Below, piece by piece: positions 1 through 6,432 of a stretch of DNA of 10,052 nt. The DNA is taken from assembly GCA_015654725.1 (NCBI GenBank), contig JAATGI010000152.1, forward strand, positions 1-10,052, given 5' to 3'. This DNA comes from Rhodospirillales bacterium. Lineage in GTDB: Bacteria; Pseudomonadota; Alphaproteobacteria; ATCC43930; CGMCC-115725. The notes beneath the pieces were generated by a model. It made no database searches. It saw only the letters and a list, made by a program, of their open reading frames with translations, and had not been told where the DNA came from. Each line of letters begins with the position of its first letter. The stretch's first letter is position 1. The position numbers and the translations under genes are program-made.

Positions 1-141
1 CGGTACCTCTCCGATCGGCCGGCGTTTCGCCGGGTTCTCGACCGTGATGACTTGGCCCGACACGCTCGGGACCCACGCGCCGTCGATCAGCATCTGGCGC
101 TTGATGAGGGTATCGGCGCCGCGTTCGATCGTGTCCGCCAT
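1..141 (-). CDS. Aldehyde dehydrogenase, N-terminal part (runs off left edge)
   Basis: The first 47 codons of a gene that continues beyond the left edge. After a short leader, the reading contains MLIDGAWVPSVSGQ followed by VENPAK and IGEVP. This is the usual opening of NAD(P)-dependent aldehyde dehydrogenases: a beta-strand with 'IDGxW', then 'NPA...G.VP'. The catalytic Cys and Glu and the cofactor-binding part lie outside the window, so the substrate cannot be inferred. The ATG at 141 is supported by a strong ribosome binding site, AAGGGAG, at 149-155, seven bases upstream. It lies downstream of the split TSUP gene on the same strand, with 206 bp between them, so it could have its own promoter. 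Family assignment from the N-terminus alone is good but not certain. Confidence 0.82.
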   Translation of the reverse strand, partial: MADTIERGADTLIKRQMLIDGAWVPSVSGQVITVENPAKRRPIGEVP

Positions 142-347
142 TGTCGCGCTCCCTTGGTTGGCTCGCGCCACAATATCAGCCCAGTCTGGGCGAGGAAACC
201 GCATCGAAACCCAGCTCTTATCGCGGCGGCGAGTCCGTTCGCGGACTAGCGCGCTGAGGCTGGAGGTGAACGATCAGCTCAAGGGCGGACACCCGGCTAG
301 CGTGGATTGGCATCGGGCAGGAGCGCGAGCCATCGGAATAAGAAGGG
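142..347. other. Non-coding gap between TSUP and ALDH genes
   Basis: No convincing reading frame on either strand. It holds the ALDH ribosome binding site (149-155) and two short hairpins: GCCCA-GTC-TGGGC at 179-191, and AGTCCG-TTCG-CGGACT at 232-247, a six-pair stem closed by a UUCG-type tetraloop. Neither is followed by a T-run on the minus strand, so neither is a classic intrinsic terminator. No promoter could be picked with confidence. Confidence 0.4.
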
Positions 348-1135
348 CTATGCCACGAGCCTGCCGCCGACCACCGCGAGGGTGCCCGCGAGGATCGGGC
401 GCAGCACCTTGTCCGGAACCCGGGCGGCGATATGACTTCCGATGGCGATGCCGGGCAACGATCCAACCAAAAGGGAGATAAGGAGCACGAAATTGACGTC
501 GCCGAGATACCAGTGGCCGAGTCCCGCGATGAGGGTGAGCGGCACTGCATGGGCGATATCGGAGCCGACGATTTGAGCAATGGGAAGCCGCGGATAGAGA
601 ATTAGCAGCACCGTGACGCCGATGGCCCCCGCGCCAACGGATGACAGCGATACGAGCACGCCCAACCACGCGCCCAGCGCGACCGTCAGCCATTTCGTGC
701 GCGACGGACTTGGTTCGCCGAAACGCCTAGCGAAGAAATCAAGAATCCATTTGCGAAATACCAGCGCCACCGCGGTCAGGATCAGGGCAAATCCCAACAC
801 CGTTGAGATTATCTGGCCGATCGAATTGCTTTCGCCGGCGAAATAAGACAGCACGAGGATCGTGATCGCGGTGGTCAGGATGCTGCCCGAGGCGAGCCGT
901 CCGGTGATTTGCCAATTCACCGTCTTGTTCAGCCCGTGAACCAGCGTGCCACCGGTCTTCGTGATCGAGGCATAGAGCAGGTCGGTACCCTCGGCGCTGG
1001 CCGGGTGGATCCCGAAAAGTAGAACCAAGATAGGGGTCATAACGCGCCGCCGCCGACCCCGGTCAAGCCAACCAGCAGGCCGACACCGAATCCGGAAAGC
1101 GTGAGGTACGGATTGATCGCGTGAAGGATTTCCAT
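348..1135 (-). pseudogene. TauE/SafE (TSUP) family anion exporter, split by a one-base frameshift
   Basis: An integral membrane transporter of the TSUP family; characterised members move sulfite, sulfoacetate or similar anions. The N-terminal part starts at ATG 1135 (GGGG ribosome binding site at 1140-1143) and reads MEILHAIN... to GLTGVGGGAL, then stops at TGA 1037-1039. The remaining 230 codons continue in another frame from ATG 1040 with MTPILVLLFG, GTDLLYASITKTGG and SVGAGAIG. These are the two half-repeat signatures of TSUP proteins, with about seven hydrophobic segments. In relatives, GGGAL is followed directly by MTP, so one base is missing at the junction (TTATGACC where TTAATGACC would restore the frame). 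Joined, the protein is about 262 residues, a normal family length. The deletion creates an ATGA stop/start overlap, so the large part could still be made by reinitiation. A sequencing error is also possible. Confidence 0.85.
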
Positions 1136-1169
1136 GATGCCCCGTTGATCTTTCGTCTCTGCGGTTGGC

Positions 1170-1202
1170 GTTATATAGCCAATACCGATAATATATTGAC
1201 AA
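1170..1202 (-). promoter_or_regulatory. Putative sigma-70 promoter of the TSUP gene
   Basis: Reading the minus strand, TTGTCA (1202-1197) lies 18-19 bases before CTATAT/TATATA (1178-1172). The start codon is about 35 bases further on. The stretch is clearly more AT-rich than its surroundings. It is a good visual match to a -35/-10 pair but untested, and the spacer is slightly long. Confidence 0.4.
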
Positions 1203-1425
1203 TCATGCCAGGGCAATGGCGTGTTGTTGAGCGGCGGAACGGGAGCTGAGGGAAATGCCGACGCCGATACCAACAGCTTCAGCCGCAACCGGGCCAAATA
1301 GCCGACTGTATGTTGGTCGCGATGTTGGTCGCGCGCGTTCGATGTTTGCTGTGCCGTCCGGTCCCTAATCGAGCAGGACCGGCCGATCAAGAGCCAGGAG
1401 GGATCTTCCCGGCGCGGCGTCATGA
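1203..1425. other. Gene-free stretch with repeats and a hairpin
   Basis: No credible gene. It contains one copy of GATACCAACA (1266-1275), the tandem TGTTGGT repeat at 1311-1334, and a hairpin CCGGTCC (1358-1364) / GGACCGG (1376-1382) with an 11-nt loop. An in-frame stop at 1423-1425 marks the upstream limit of the ABC permease remnant. The residues read upstream of it do not resemble the permease, so the homology breaks off here. Confidence 0.4.
1311..1334 (+). repeat. Tandem 12-nt repeat, TGTTGGT core
   Basis: Two adjacent 12-mers, TGTTGGTCGCGA (1311-1322) and TGTTGGTCGCGC (1323-1334), differing only in the last base. The same heptamer at the same 12-nt period recurs on the opposite strand at 1759-1782, so the two pairs face each other across the ABC remnant. 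The one-turn spacing suggests paired protein-binding sites (regulator or recombinase), but no binder is identifiable. Confidence 0.5.
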
Positions 1426-1584
1426 GACGGCGGTCTCGGCTTTTTCCTCTGGAATTCCTATGTCGGCGGCTCCTATCCGAGCATCGTCGTGGGAATGATT
1501 TCCATCGGCATTGCCGGCTATCTGTCGAGCGTCGCCGTGCGCCTCGCTGCGTCCCGGCTCACGCCCTGGCTGCGCCTGCTATGA
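1426..1584 (+). pseudogene. NitT/TauT-type ABC transporter permease, C-terminal remnant
   Basis: An open stretch of 52 codons after the stop at 1423-1425. It reads DGGLGFFLWNSYVGG, then YPSIVVGMISIGIAGYL, and ends in SRLTPWLRLL before TGA at 1582-1584. This pattern is the last transmembrane helix and tail of SsuC/TauC/NrtB-like inner-membrane permeases, which import aliphatic sulfonates, taurine, nitrate or related compounds. About 200 N-terminal residues, including the EAA coupling loop, are absent, and no start codon or ribosome binding site serves the piece. It overlaps the following ATPase fragment by ATGA, the normal arrangement in such operons, so this is a genuine operon relic and not a chance match. 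It is the only recognisable plus-strand coding in the window. Confidence 0.72.
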
Positions 1585-1706
1585 TTGAACTGCGCGACGT
1601 CGATAAATCCTATGGATTCTCAACTCCCGGAAAACCCGACGGACCGACCTCGCCCCACCCAATGACCACTCCCGTTCCCGCTCGATGGTGCCAGGGGCGG
1701 AATTGA
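1581..1706 (+). pseudogene. ABC transporter ATP-binding protein, N-terminal stub
   Basis: Starts at ATG 1581, overlapping the permease stop by ATGA. The first 12 residues, MIELRDVDKSYG, match the standard opening of ABC ATPases ('MIELRDVSKSYG'). After about position 1616 the reading becomes a proline-rich run with no relation to the family and stops at 1706. Walker A, the signature motif and Walker B are all missing, so it cannot hydrolyse ATP. Together with the permease tail it marks a breakpoint on each side of roughly 190 bp of ancestral ABC operon. Identification rests on few residues, but the context is strong. Confidence 0.6.
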
Positions 1707-1758
1707 ACGATCTCGCTAGCGCTTTGAATTCAGTTATAATTCTCTAGGATGCGCACAT

Positions 1759-1782
1759 TAGATACCAACATTGATACCAACA
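1759..1782 (-). repeat. Tandem 12-nt repeat, TGTTGGT core, opposite orientation
   Basis: On the minus strand TGTTGGTATCAA (1782-1771) is followed by TGTTGGTATCTA (1770-1759). The plus-strand decamer GATACCAACA contained in both also occurs at 1266-1275. Core and 12-nt period match the repeat at 1311-1334 but the orientation is reversed, so the two pairs bracket 1335-1758, which holds the ABC transporter remnant. Confidence 0.5.
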
Positions 1783-1897
1783 ATTTTGACCGTTGCACGA
1801 ATTACGCCCCACTATCCGCAAATACCACTTTCTGAGAGGACCACAACGCTTTGTGTTGAGATCGGCCCCAGCGCAATCCGGCTTAGCCAAAAGGATG

Positions 1898-1922
1898 CTA
1901 GACTTTGACTATGCCAGTCTAG
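1898..1922. repeat. Inverted repeat (7-bp stem, 11-nt loop)
   Basis: CTAGACT at 1898-1904 is perfectly complementary to AGTCTAG at 1916-1922. It lies immediately before a T-arm-like GGTTCGAATC. It has the look of a decayed tRNA region or a recombination site, but a full cloverleaf cannot be folded. Confidence 0.4.
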
Positions 1923-2148
1923 GTTCGAATCTCATTCCCCGGCAATCCCAACGTCCGCGTAAGCATCCGGGTAGGCCCCTCGGGGTCGGGGTCGATCCGG
2001 TCCGTTTCCTTACCAGTCCCCTGATCGAGGAACTCGACCATGGGGTGGAGCGCGATTGGTCGATGGGGAAATCTCGATCGGCGGCGCGTTTAGCGGCGCG
2101 TACATCTGGCCCCGGGCCAAACATGCTCGAAGAATTCCTCAATGCAAC

Positions 2149-3324
2149 TCAGCGTTTGAACTGATGCCACGGCTCCTTCTGGGCGGTGAAGGTGTAGATC
2201 ACCTTGTTGACCAGTTCGCCGTCTTCCTTCACGACCTTGCGGATATAGATGTTCTGCGTAATTTCCCGGGTCTGCGGATCGATCGACACCGGACCTTGCG
2301 GGCTGTCCCACGCGAACCCCTTGACTGCGGCGACCGCCTTGTCGGCGTCGCGCTTGCCGTCGGTCGCCTCGATCATCTTGGCGATAACTCCGATTCCGTT
2401 ATAGGCGATGACACCGATGTCGCTCGGTTCGGTTCCATATCGCCCCTTGAACGCCGCGACGAAGGCGCGGTTGGTCGGATTGTCGAGATTGGGGCCATAA
2501 GGAAAGGACGTGATGATGCCGAGCGCGGCGTCGCCCAGCGCCGGCAGATCGGGCTCGTAGGTCTCGCTCTGACCGAGGAACTGAATCCCTGCCTTCATCA
2601 GGCCACCGTCAGTATAGGCCTTCACGAACGCCGCCGATTGCGGGCCGAGCGGCATGAAGACGAACGTGCAGTCGGGATGATCGTTGCGGATGCGCTCGAC
2701 ATAGGCGGAGAAATCTTCCGTTTCGAGCGGCGTCATGATCGTGTCGACGATCTGACCGCCGCCACTCGTGAAGCCGCGCTTGGCGGCGTCGATCGAATCC
2801 ACCCCCGGCGCGTAGTTGGCGGCGACTCCGACGCATTTCTTGTAATGGCCCTCGTTCGCCGCCCAGACGCCAAGTGCGTAGTAGGTCGACCAGTTGGTCT
2901 GGCCGACGCGCACGAAATAAGGCGACTTGTCGGTGACGAAGCCGGTGCCGGTATTGAAGATGACGAACGGAATCTTGGCCTCGTTGATGAGATCGGCCAC
3001 GGCCAGTGTATTGGGCGTGAGCTCGCTGCCGCCGACCACGGCGACACCGTCGCGCACGATCATCTCTTGAATCACTTGCTTGGCACGCGCCGGGTTCATG
3101 CCGCCATCGTCGCCGTAATACATCTTGATGGTATGGGTCCCGACCTGATGGTGGATCTGGTCGAGATAGAGGTCGATAGCTTCCTTGTATTCCTTGCCCC
3201 AGATGCTGAATGGCCCGGAGAACGATGGCGCGATGCCGACCCCGACCTCGTCGGCACGGGCCGCCCCGGCGAGCGAACCCACGGCCAGCGCAAACGCAAG
3301 TGCGATAGGACTGAGCGATTTCAT
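2149..3324 (-). CDS. Periplasmic branched-chain-amino-acid-type ABC substrate-binding protein
   Basis: A 391-residue Leu/Ile/Val-binding-type (LivK-like, Peripla_BP_6) protein that would capture a small solute in the periplasm. It has a clear signal peptide: MKS, a hydrophobic stretch to about residue 20, and a likely cleavage after ARA (residue 24). The mature protein opens with VGVGIAPSFSGPFSIWG, the typical start of the first lobe. It continues with GDDGG, a 'VVGGS' ligand-loop region near residues 97-101, FNTGTG and GQSE. The length is normal and no cysteine lipobox is present. The ATG at 3324 is supported by GGGGAG at 3333-3338 and lies only 14 bp after the amidohydrolase stop, so the two are probably co-transcribed. 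No permease or ATPase gene accompanies it, so it must share a transporter encoded elsewhere or act as an orphan. The substrate is probably the compound degraded by the cluster; this is inference. Confidence 0.9.
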   Translation of the reverse strand: MKSLSPIALAFALAVGSLAGAARADEVGVGIAPSFSGPFSIWGKEYKEAIDLYLDQIHHQVGTHTIKMYYGDDGGMNPARAKQVIQEMIVRDGVAVVGGSELTPNTLAVADLINEAKIPFVIFNTGTGFVTDKSPYFVRVGQTNWSTYYALGVWAANEGHYKKCVGVAANYAPGVDSIDAAKRGFTSGGGQIVDTIMTPLETEDFSAYVERIRNDHPDCTFVFMPLGPQSAAFVKAYTDGGLMKAGIQFLGQSETYEPDLPALGDAALGIITSFPYGPNLDNPTNRAFVAAFKGRYGTEPSDIGVIAYNGIGVIAKMIEATDGKRDADKAVAAVKGFAWDSPQGPVSIDPQTREITQNIYIRKVVKEDGELVNKVIYTFTAQKEPWHQFKR

Positions 3325-3338
3325 CGATCTCTCTCCCC

Positions 3339-4286
3339 TCAGACGGATTTCTTGAAGCGTGGAAATAAATTGAGTGCGTTGGCGGATTCGACACCGCGAC
3401 GCTGCTCAGCGTCGACCTGGTTCAGTGCCCCGATCATCGCCGCGGTCACTGGCGACAGGCAGTAGGGCCAGTCGCTGCCGAACAGGATGCGTTCCGGCGC
3501 CGCGACATGACTCAGTGCGCCGAAGGCTTCGACGCCAGGCGCCTGCGCCGTCTCGTACCAAAAGGAACGCAGATCGGCGCGAATGTCGTCGGTCGACAGC
3601 GATGCGTAACGCTTGTCGATCTGCGGTGCGGCCGCGATGCGCCAGGCGAGAAACGGGATGGTGCCGCCGGCATGGGCCAGGATGAACCGGATGTTCGGAT
3701 AGCGCCGCCGCTTGCCGCTCAGCACCAGATTGACTACGGCGCGCGTCGTATCGAATGGATATTCGACTACCCACGCCGGTACGCCGCCGAGGTTCAAGGC
3801 GCGGGCGCTCGGGTGGAGATTGGGATGAATGAACGTCACCGCGCCGCGCGCGTTCAGCTTTTCCAGCAGCGGGTCGAACCGGTCGTCGCCGAGGAACTGC
3901 TCGCCATAGCTCGCCAGCACGCCGATGCCGTCCAGCTTCAGCACATCGAGCGCGTAATCGATCTCCGCGACCGCGCCGGCAACATCCGGCAGCGGCAGCA
4001 CGGCGAAGCTGCCGAGCCGGCCGGCGTTGTCGGCATTGAGCCGCACCATGTATTCGTTGAAGCGCCGCGCCAGCGACCGCGCCGACGCATCGTCGCCGAA
4101 ATGCACGCCTGGCTGCGACACCGACAGGATGGCGGCGGCGATGCCGTTCTCGTCCATGTGCTCCAGCGCCATCGCCGGCGACCATTGGGGGAAGCCGCCG
4201 CTGATCGATGGGCCGCGACCGGCCGCGATCAGCGCCTCGCGATAGAATGGCGGAATCAAATGGGCGTGGACGTCGATCAGCGGCAT
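3339..4286 (-). CDS. Amidohydrolase family 2 protein (ACMSD / salicylate-type decarboxylase-like)
   Basis: A 315-residue metal-dependent TIM-barrel enzyme of the Amidohydro_2 family, whose characterised members are mostly decarboxylases or hydrolases of aromatic or ring-cleavage products (ACMSD, gamma-resorcylate and 6-methylsalicylate decarboxylases). The metal-site residues are complete: DVHAH (H7, H9) at strand 1, IHP (H154), HAGG (H205) and FGSDWPY (D272). Its opening, with an IPPFY stretch and GRGPSISGGFP near residues 24-32, recalls 6-methylsalicylate-decarboxylase-like proteins, but this is a weak pointer. The start at 4286 lies 7 bp after the SDR stop, with only a modest ribosome binding site (GAGCGAG), so translation is probably coupled. 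In the pathway it could decarboxylate or hydrolyse an aromatic acid or ring-opened acid. It could equally be a lactonase-like member of the same fold. Confidence 0.87.
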   Translation of the reverse strand: MPLIDVHAHLIPPFYREALIAAGRGPSISGGFPQWSPAMALEHMDENGIAAAILSVSQPGVHFGDDASARSLARRFNEYMVRLNADNAGRLGSFAVLPLPDVAGAVAEIDYALDVLKLDGIGVLASYGEQFLGDDRFDPLLEKLNARGAVTFIHPNLHPSARALNLGGVPAWVVEYPFDTTRAVVNLVLSGKRRRYPNIRFILAHAGGTIPFLAWRIAAAPQIDKRYASLSTDDIRADLRSFWYETAQAPGVEAFGALSHVAAPERILFGSDWPYCLSPVTAAMIGALNQVDAEQRRGVESANALNLFPRFKKSV

Positions 4287-4293
4287 CGCTCGC

Positions 4294-5061
4294 TCACCCG
4301 CGCACTACGCCGCCATCGGCGTAGATGGTCTGGCCGGTGATGAAGGCGGCATCCTCGCTGACGAGAAAGGACAAGGTCGCGGCGAGATCGGCGGGTACGC
4401 TGGGCCGCGGGATCGACTGCTTGCCGACGACGAACTTGTAGAGTTCATCCTGAGTCATGTCGGCATAATTGTCTTGCAGCGCCTCAGTGCCCGGCGTTCG
4501 CGTCATCGCCGGCGCGATGGCGTTGACGGTGATGCCGTGCTGGCCGACCTCGCCCGAAAGCGCGCGGGTGAAGCCGATGACGCCGCCCTTGCTGGCGACG
4601 TAGTGGCTCAGGCCGATGGTCTTCTGGCCGAACGTGTTGGACGCCATGTTGACGATCCGGCCCCAGCTTCGCTCGCGCATGCCGGGCACGAAACGCTGTG
4701 TCGTCAGGAACACGCCGTCGAGATTGACCGCAATGATACGGCGCCAATCGGCGAAACTGATCCGCTCGAACGGCTGCGACGGAATCAGCCCGGCATTGTT
4801 AACGAGAATGTCGCAACGCCCGAACGCCGCCTCGACGCCCGCGCCGAGCTGCGCCACGCTGTCGGGATCGGCGACATCGCAGCGGAACGTCATGGCGCTG
4901 CCGCCTGCCGCCTCGATCCTATGCAGCGTCTCCTCGCCGGACTGGACATCGGCGATGACCACTGCCGCGCCTTCCGAGGCGAGACGCACCGCATGCGCCT
5001 GGCCGATGCCCGAGGCAGCACCGGTGATGATGGCAACCTTGCCGGCGTGACGCTGTTCCAT
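4294..5061 (-). CDS. SDR family NAD-dependent oxidoreductase
   Basis: A 255-residue classical short-chain dehydrogenase/reductase, cytosolic, interconverting an alcohol and a ketone or aldehyde. Visible motifs are TGAASGIG (13-20, nucleotide binding), D38 at the end of beta-2 (favours NAD over NADP), NNAG (88-91), and the catalytic tetrad N113, S141, Y154 and K158 in YVASK. It ends with the usual ITGQTIYADGG. The length is standard and every catalytic residue is present, so it should be active. The start at ATG 5061 follows the preceding stub's stop codon by 3 nt, with a weak upstream AGG, implying coupled translation. It is one of two SDRs in the cluster and shares only the family motifs with the other, so they probably act on different steps. 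The substrate is unknown. Confidence 0.93.
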   Translation of the reverse strand: MEQRHAGKVAIITGAASGIGQAHAVRLASEGAAVVIADVQSGEETLHRIEAAGGSAMTFRCDVADPDSVAQLGAGVEAAFGRCDILVNNAGLIPSQPFERISFADWRRIIAVNLDGVFLTTQRFVPGMRERSWGRIVNMASNTFGQKTIGLSHYVASKGGVIGFTRALSGEVGQHGITVNAIAPAMTRTPGTEALQDNYADMTQDELYKFVVGKQSIPRPSVPADLAATLSFLVSEDAAFITGQTIYADGGVVRG

Positions 5062-5064
5062 GAC

Positions 5065-5226
5065 CTAATTCAAGCTCGCGAGACACAGCGCCCAGGAGCG
5101 TCGCTCGCCGATCTCGCCGTTCGGGATAGCGTGCAGACACGGACCCAGCACGCCGCCGAACGTCGTTTTCACGTCCGCGACGGTGCGTAGCGGCACGCTG
5201 CCGACCAAAAACAGATTCTGGCCCAT
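5065..5226 (-). pseudogene. Truncated MetE/UroD-like protein, 53-residue N-terminal stub
   Basis: A short frame starting at ATG 5226, which overlaps the stop of the M24 gene as TGATG, and ending at TAG 5065-5067, three bases before the next SDR start. It reads LFLVGSVPLRTVADV, then FGGVLGPCLHAIPNGEIG followed by ERRSW. I recognise this as the N-terminus of the uncharacterised MetE/uroporphyrinogen-decarboxylase-like proteins ('GSvPl..aeeVf......lg..l..iPDGEtGeRr.W'), which are normally about 350 residues or more. After the conserved Trp45 the sequence leaves the family and ends in LCLASLN. About 300 C-terminal residues are missing, so catalytic activity is very unlikely. It may still matter as a translational link between the M24 and SDR genes. 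The codon composition resembles the neighbours, suggesting a recent truncation. Confidence 0.68.
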
Positions 5227-6416
5227 CACACTTCCATCAATTTCTCGGGATAGGCGTGAAGCCGCTCCACGCCGTTCTCGCCGACCAGATAATTATCGCA
5301 GAAAGTCGCGAACACACGATCCGTCACATAGTTGGGATGGCACGCCATGTTCATGTTGGCGGCGATGCGCATCGGCTCGTCGCGCCGCACCAGCGGCCGC
5401 TCGACCATGTCGTAGCCCTGGCCGTGGCAATGAACGCGCGCTTCCTGCGCCCTGCCGTTCCGCTTCATGAAGTCGTTATAGGCGGCGAACACCTCACCGC
5501 ACGACGCGCCGGGCACGAGGCGCTTCAGCGTGTATTGGCGCGCCTCGACGATGAAATCGTGCTCGTCGTGAATGTCGGATGGCGCCTTGCCCAGCACGCA
5601 AGTACGGCCGATCTCCGTATAAAAGCCGCCGGGTCCATTGGTCTCGACCAGCAGCGTGAAAAGATCGCCCGCGCGCAGAACGCGGTTCTGATAATAGCGA
5701 TTGGCCTGGCGCACCGGCTCGCTAGGCTGGTAGGAGCAGGTCAGATAGATGCCCTGCTCCGAACCGTGCGCGACGCAATATTGCTGGGCGACCGACGCCG
5801 CCTCGATCTCCTTCATCCCCGGCTTCACCGCCGCGAAAGCGGCCGCGATCGCTTCATCCTGGAGCCGCGCGGTAGCGCGGATCAACGCCACCTCCTCGGG
5901 ACTCTTCACCGCCTTTATCGTGTCCATCATGTCGGTGGCGTCGACGAAGGCGGCGTTCGACAGTCGGCCGCGCTTCAGGCCGTCGATCAGCGGGTAGGGC
6001 AATGTCGAGGGGCCGACGAGCCCGATGGTCGCGCCGGAAAATCCGTCGAGCGCCTTTTCGGCGAGCGCGATCTCATAGGGAACGGAATAGGGCGTGCTGG
6101 CGAAATATGGTTCCGACAGAATCCGCTTGGCACCGCGCGGCACGGTATCCATCGAGGGCGAGAGCTTGCGATCGGTGCCGAACGGGCCGTGCGTGATGAC
6201 CGTCATCGCGTCGTCGCGCGGAAACACGACACTGGTCGGATAGCCGTTGGTCGCCGGCGTATCGGTGAAATATTTGACGTAGCCGCCCATGGAATCGTTG
6301 TTGTTTTGCATCAGCAGAACGTCGATTCCCAGGTCGGCCAACGCGGCACGCACAGCGGCCCAGCGCCGCTCCAGCTCGGCGGCGGAAATCGGCGCATTCA
6401 GCCGCTCGGCAATCAT
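5226..6416 (-). CDS. M24 (creatinase/prolidase fold) family protein with altered metal site
   Basis: A 396-residue protein: an N-terminal creatinase-like domain (about 1-165) followed by the 'pita-bread' M24 domain (about 170-396). The start at ATG 6416 is chosen over the longer open frame because of the GGGAGG site at 6421-6426 and the 16-bp gap after the upstream stop. In metallo-members the ligands are Asp, Asp, His, Glu, Glu. Here, by eye alignment, they correspond to L256 (in GDLFTLLVE), E268 (FYTEIGRT), H331 (CHGQGYDMVERP), H360 (ACHPN) and C373 (FCDNYLV). Only the His is conventional, so a dinuclear metal aminopeptidase activity is unlikely. Creatinase, a metal-free member that hydrolyses a C-N bond with a His, is the best-known precedent. 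A role in splitting an amidino, amide or ether-like bond of the pathway substrate is therefore possible, but it is inference. The exact activity is unknown. Confidence 0.85.
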   Translation of the reverse strand: MIAERLNAPISAAELERRWAAVRAALADLGIDVLLMQNNNDSMGGYVKYFTDTPATNGYPTSVVFPRDDAMTVITHGPFGTDRKLSPSMDTVPRGAKRILSEPYFASTPYSVPYEIALAEKALDGFSGATIGLVGPSTLPYPLIDGLKRGRLSNAAFVDATDMMDTIKAVKSPEEVALIRATARLQDEAIAAAFAAVKPGMKEIEAASVAQQYCVAHGSEQGIYLTCSYQPSEPVRQANRYYQNRVLRAGDLFTLLVETNGPGGFYTEIGRTCVLGKAPSDIHDEHDFIVEARQYTLKRLVPGASCGEVFAAYNDFMKRNGRAQEARVHCHGQGYDMVERPLVRRDEPMRIAANMNMACHPNYVTDRVFATFCDNYLVGENGVERLHAYPEKLMEV

Positions 6417-6432
6417 CGAACCTCCCAGGCGG

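Larger units (their letters stand above)
1707..2148. other. Gene-poor stretch downstream of the catabolic cluster
   Basis: No gene is supported on either strand; the open frames here have no family resemblance. The stretch contains an AT-rich patch (about 1725-1790), the second TGTTGGT tandem pair (1759-1782), a seven-pair hairpin with an 11-nt loop (1898-1922), and a tRNA T-arm-like sequence, GGTTCGAATC, at about 1922-1931 followed by CCCCGGCA. I see no T-run hairpin that would be a clear intrinsic terminator for the binding-protein gene ending at 2149; a GC palindrome (TGGCCCCGGGCCA, about 2107-2119) has no U-tract. Confidence 0.45.

Noticed and set aside
232..247. Intrinsic terminator at the UUCG hairpin
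   Set aside because: The stem is perfect but there is no T-run after it on either strand in the right position, so a terminator call is not supported.
1860..1945. A complete tRNA gene
   Set aside because: Only the T-loop and an acceptor-like tail are recognisable; no matching 5' acceptor strand (CCGGGG-type) or standard anticodon arm can be placed upstream, so it is kept only as a low-interest observation.
2056..3465. A 469-codon open frame on the plus strand
   Set aside because: It is antisense to the periplasmic binding protein gene, whose minus-strand reading has a signal peptide and family motifs; the plus reading is rich in Arg/Asp/His and resembles no family, as expected for a shadow of GC-rich coding DNA.
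3507..4340. A 277-codon plus-strand open frame
   Set aside because: Antisense shadow of the amidohydrolase gene, which carries the full set of metal ligands on the minus strand.
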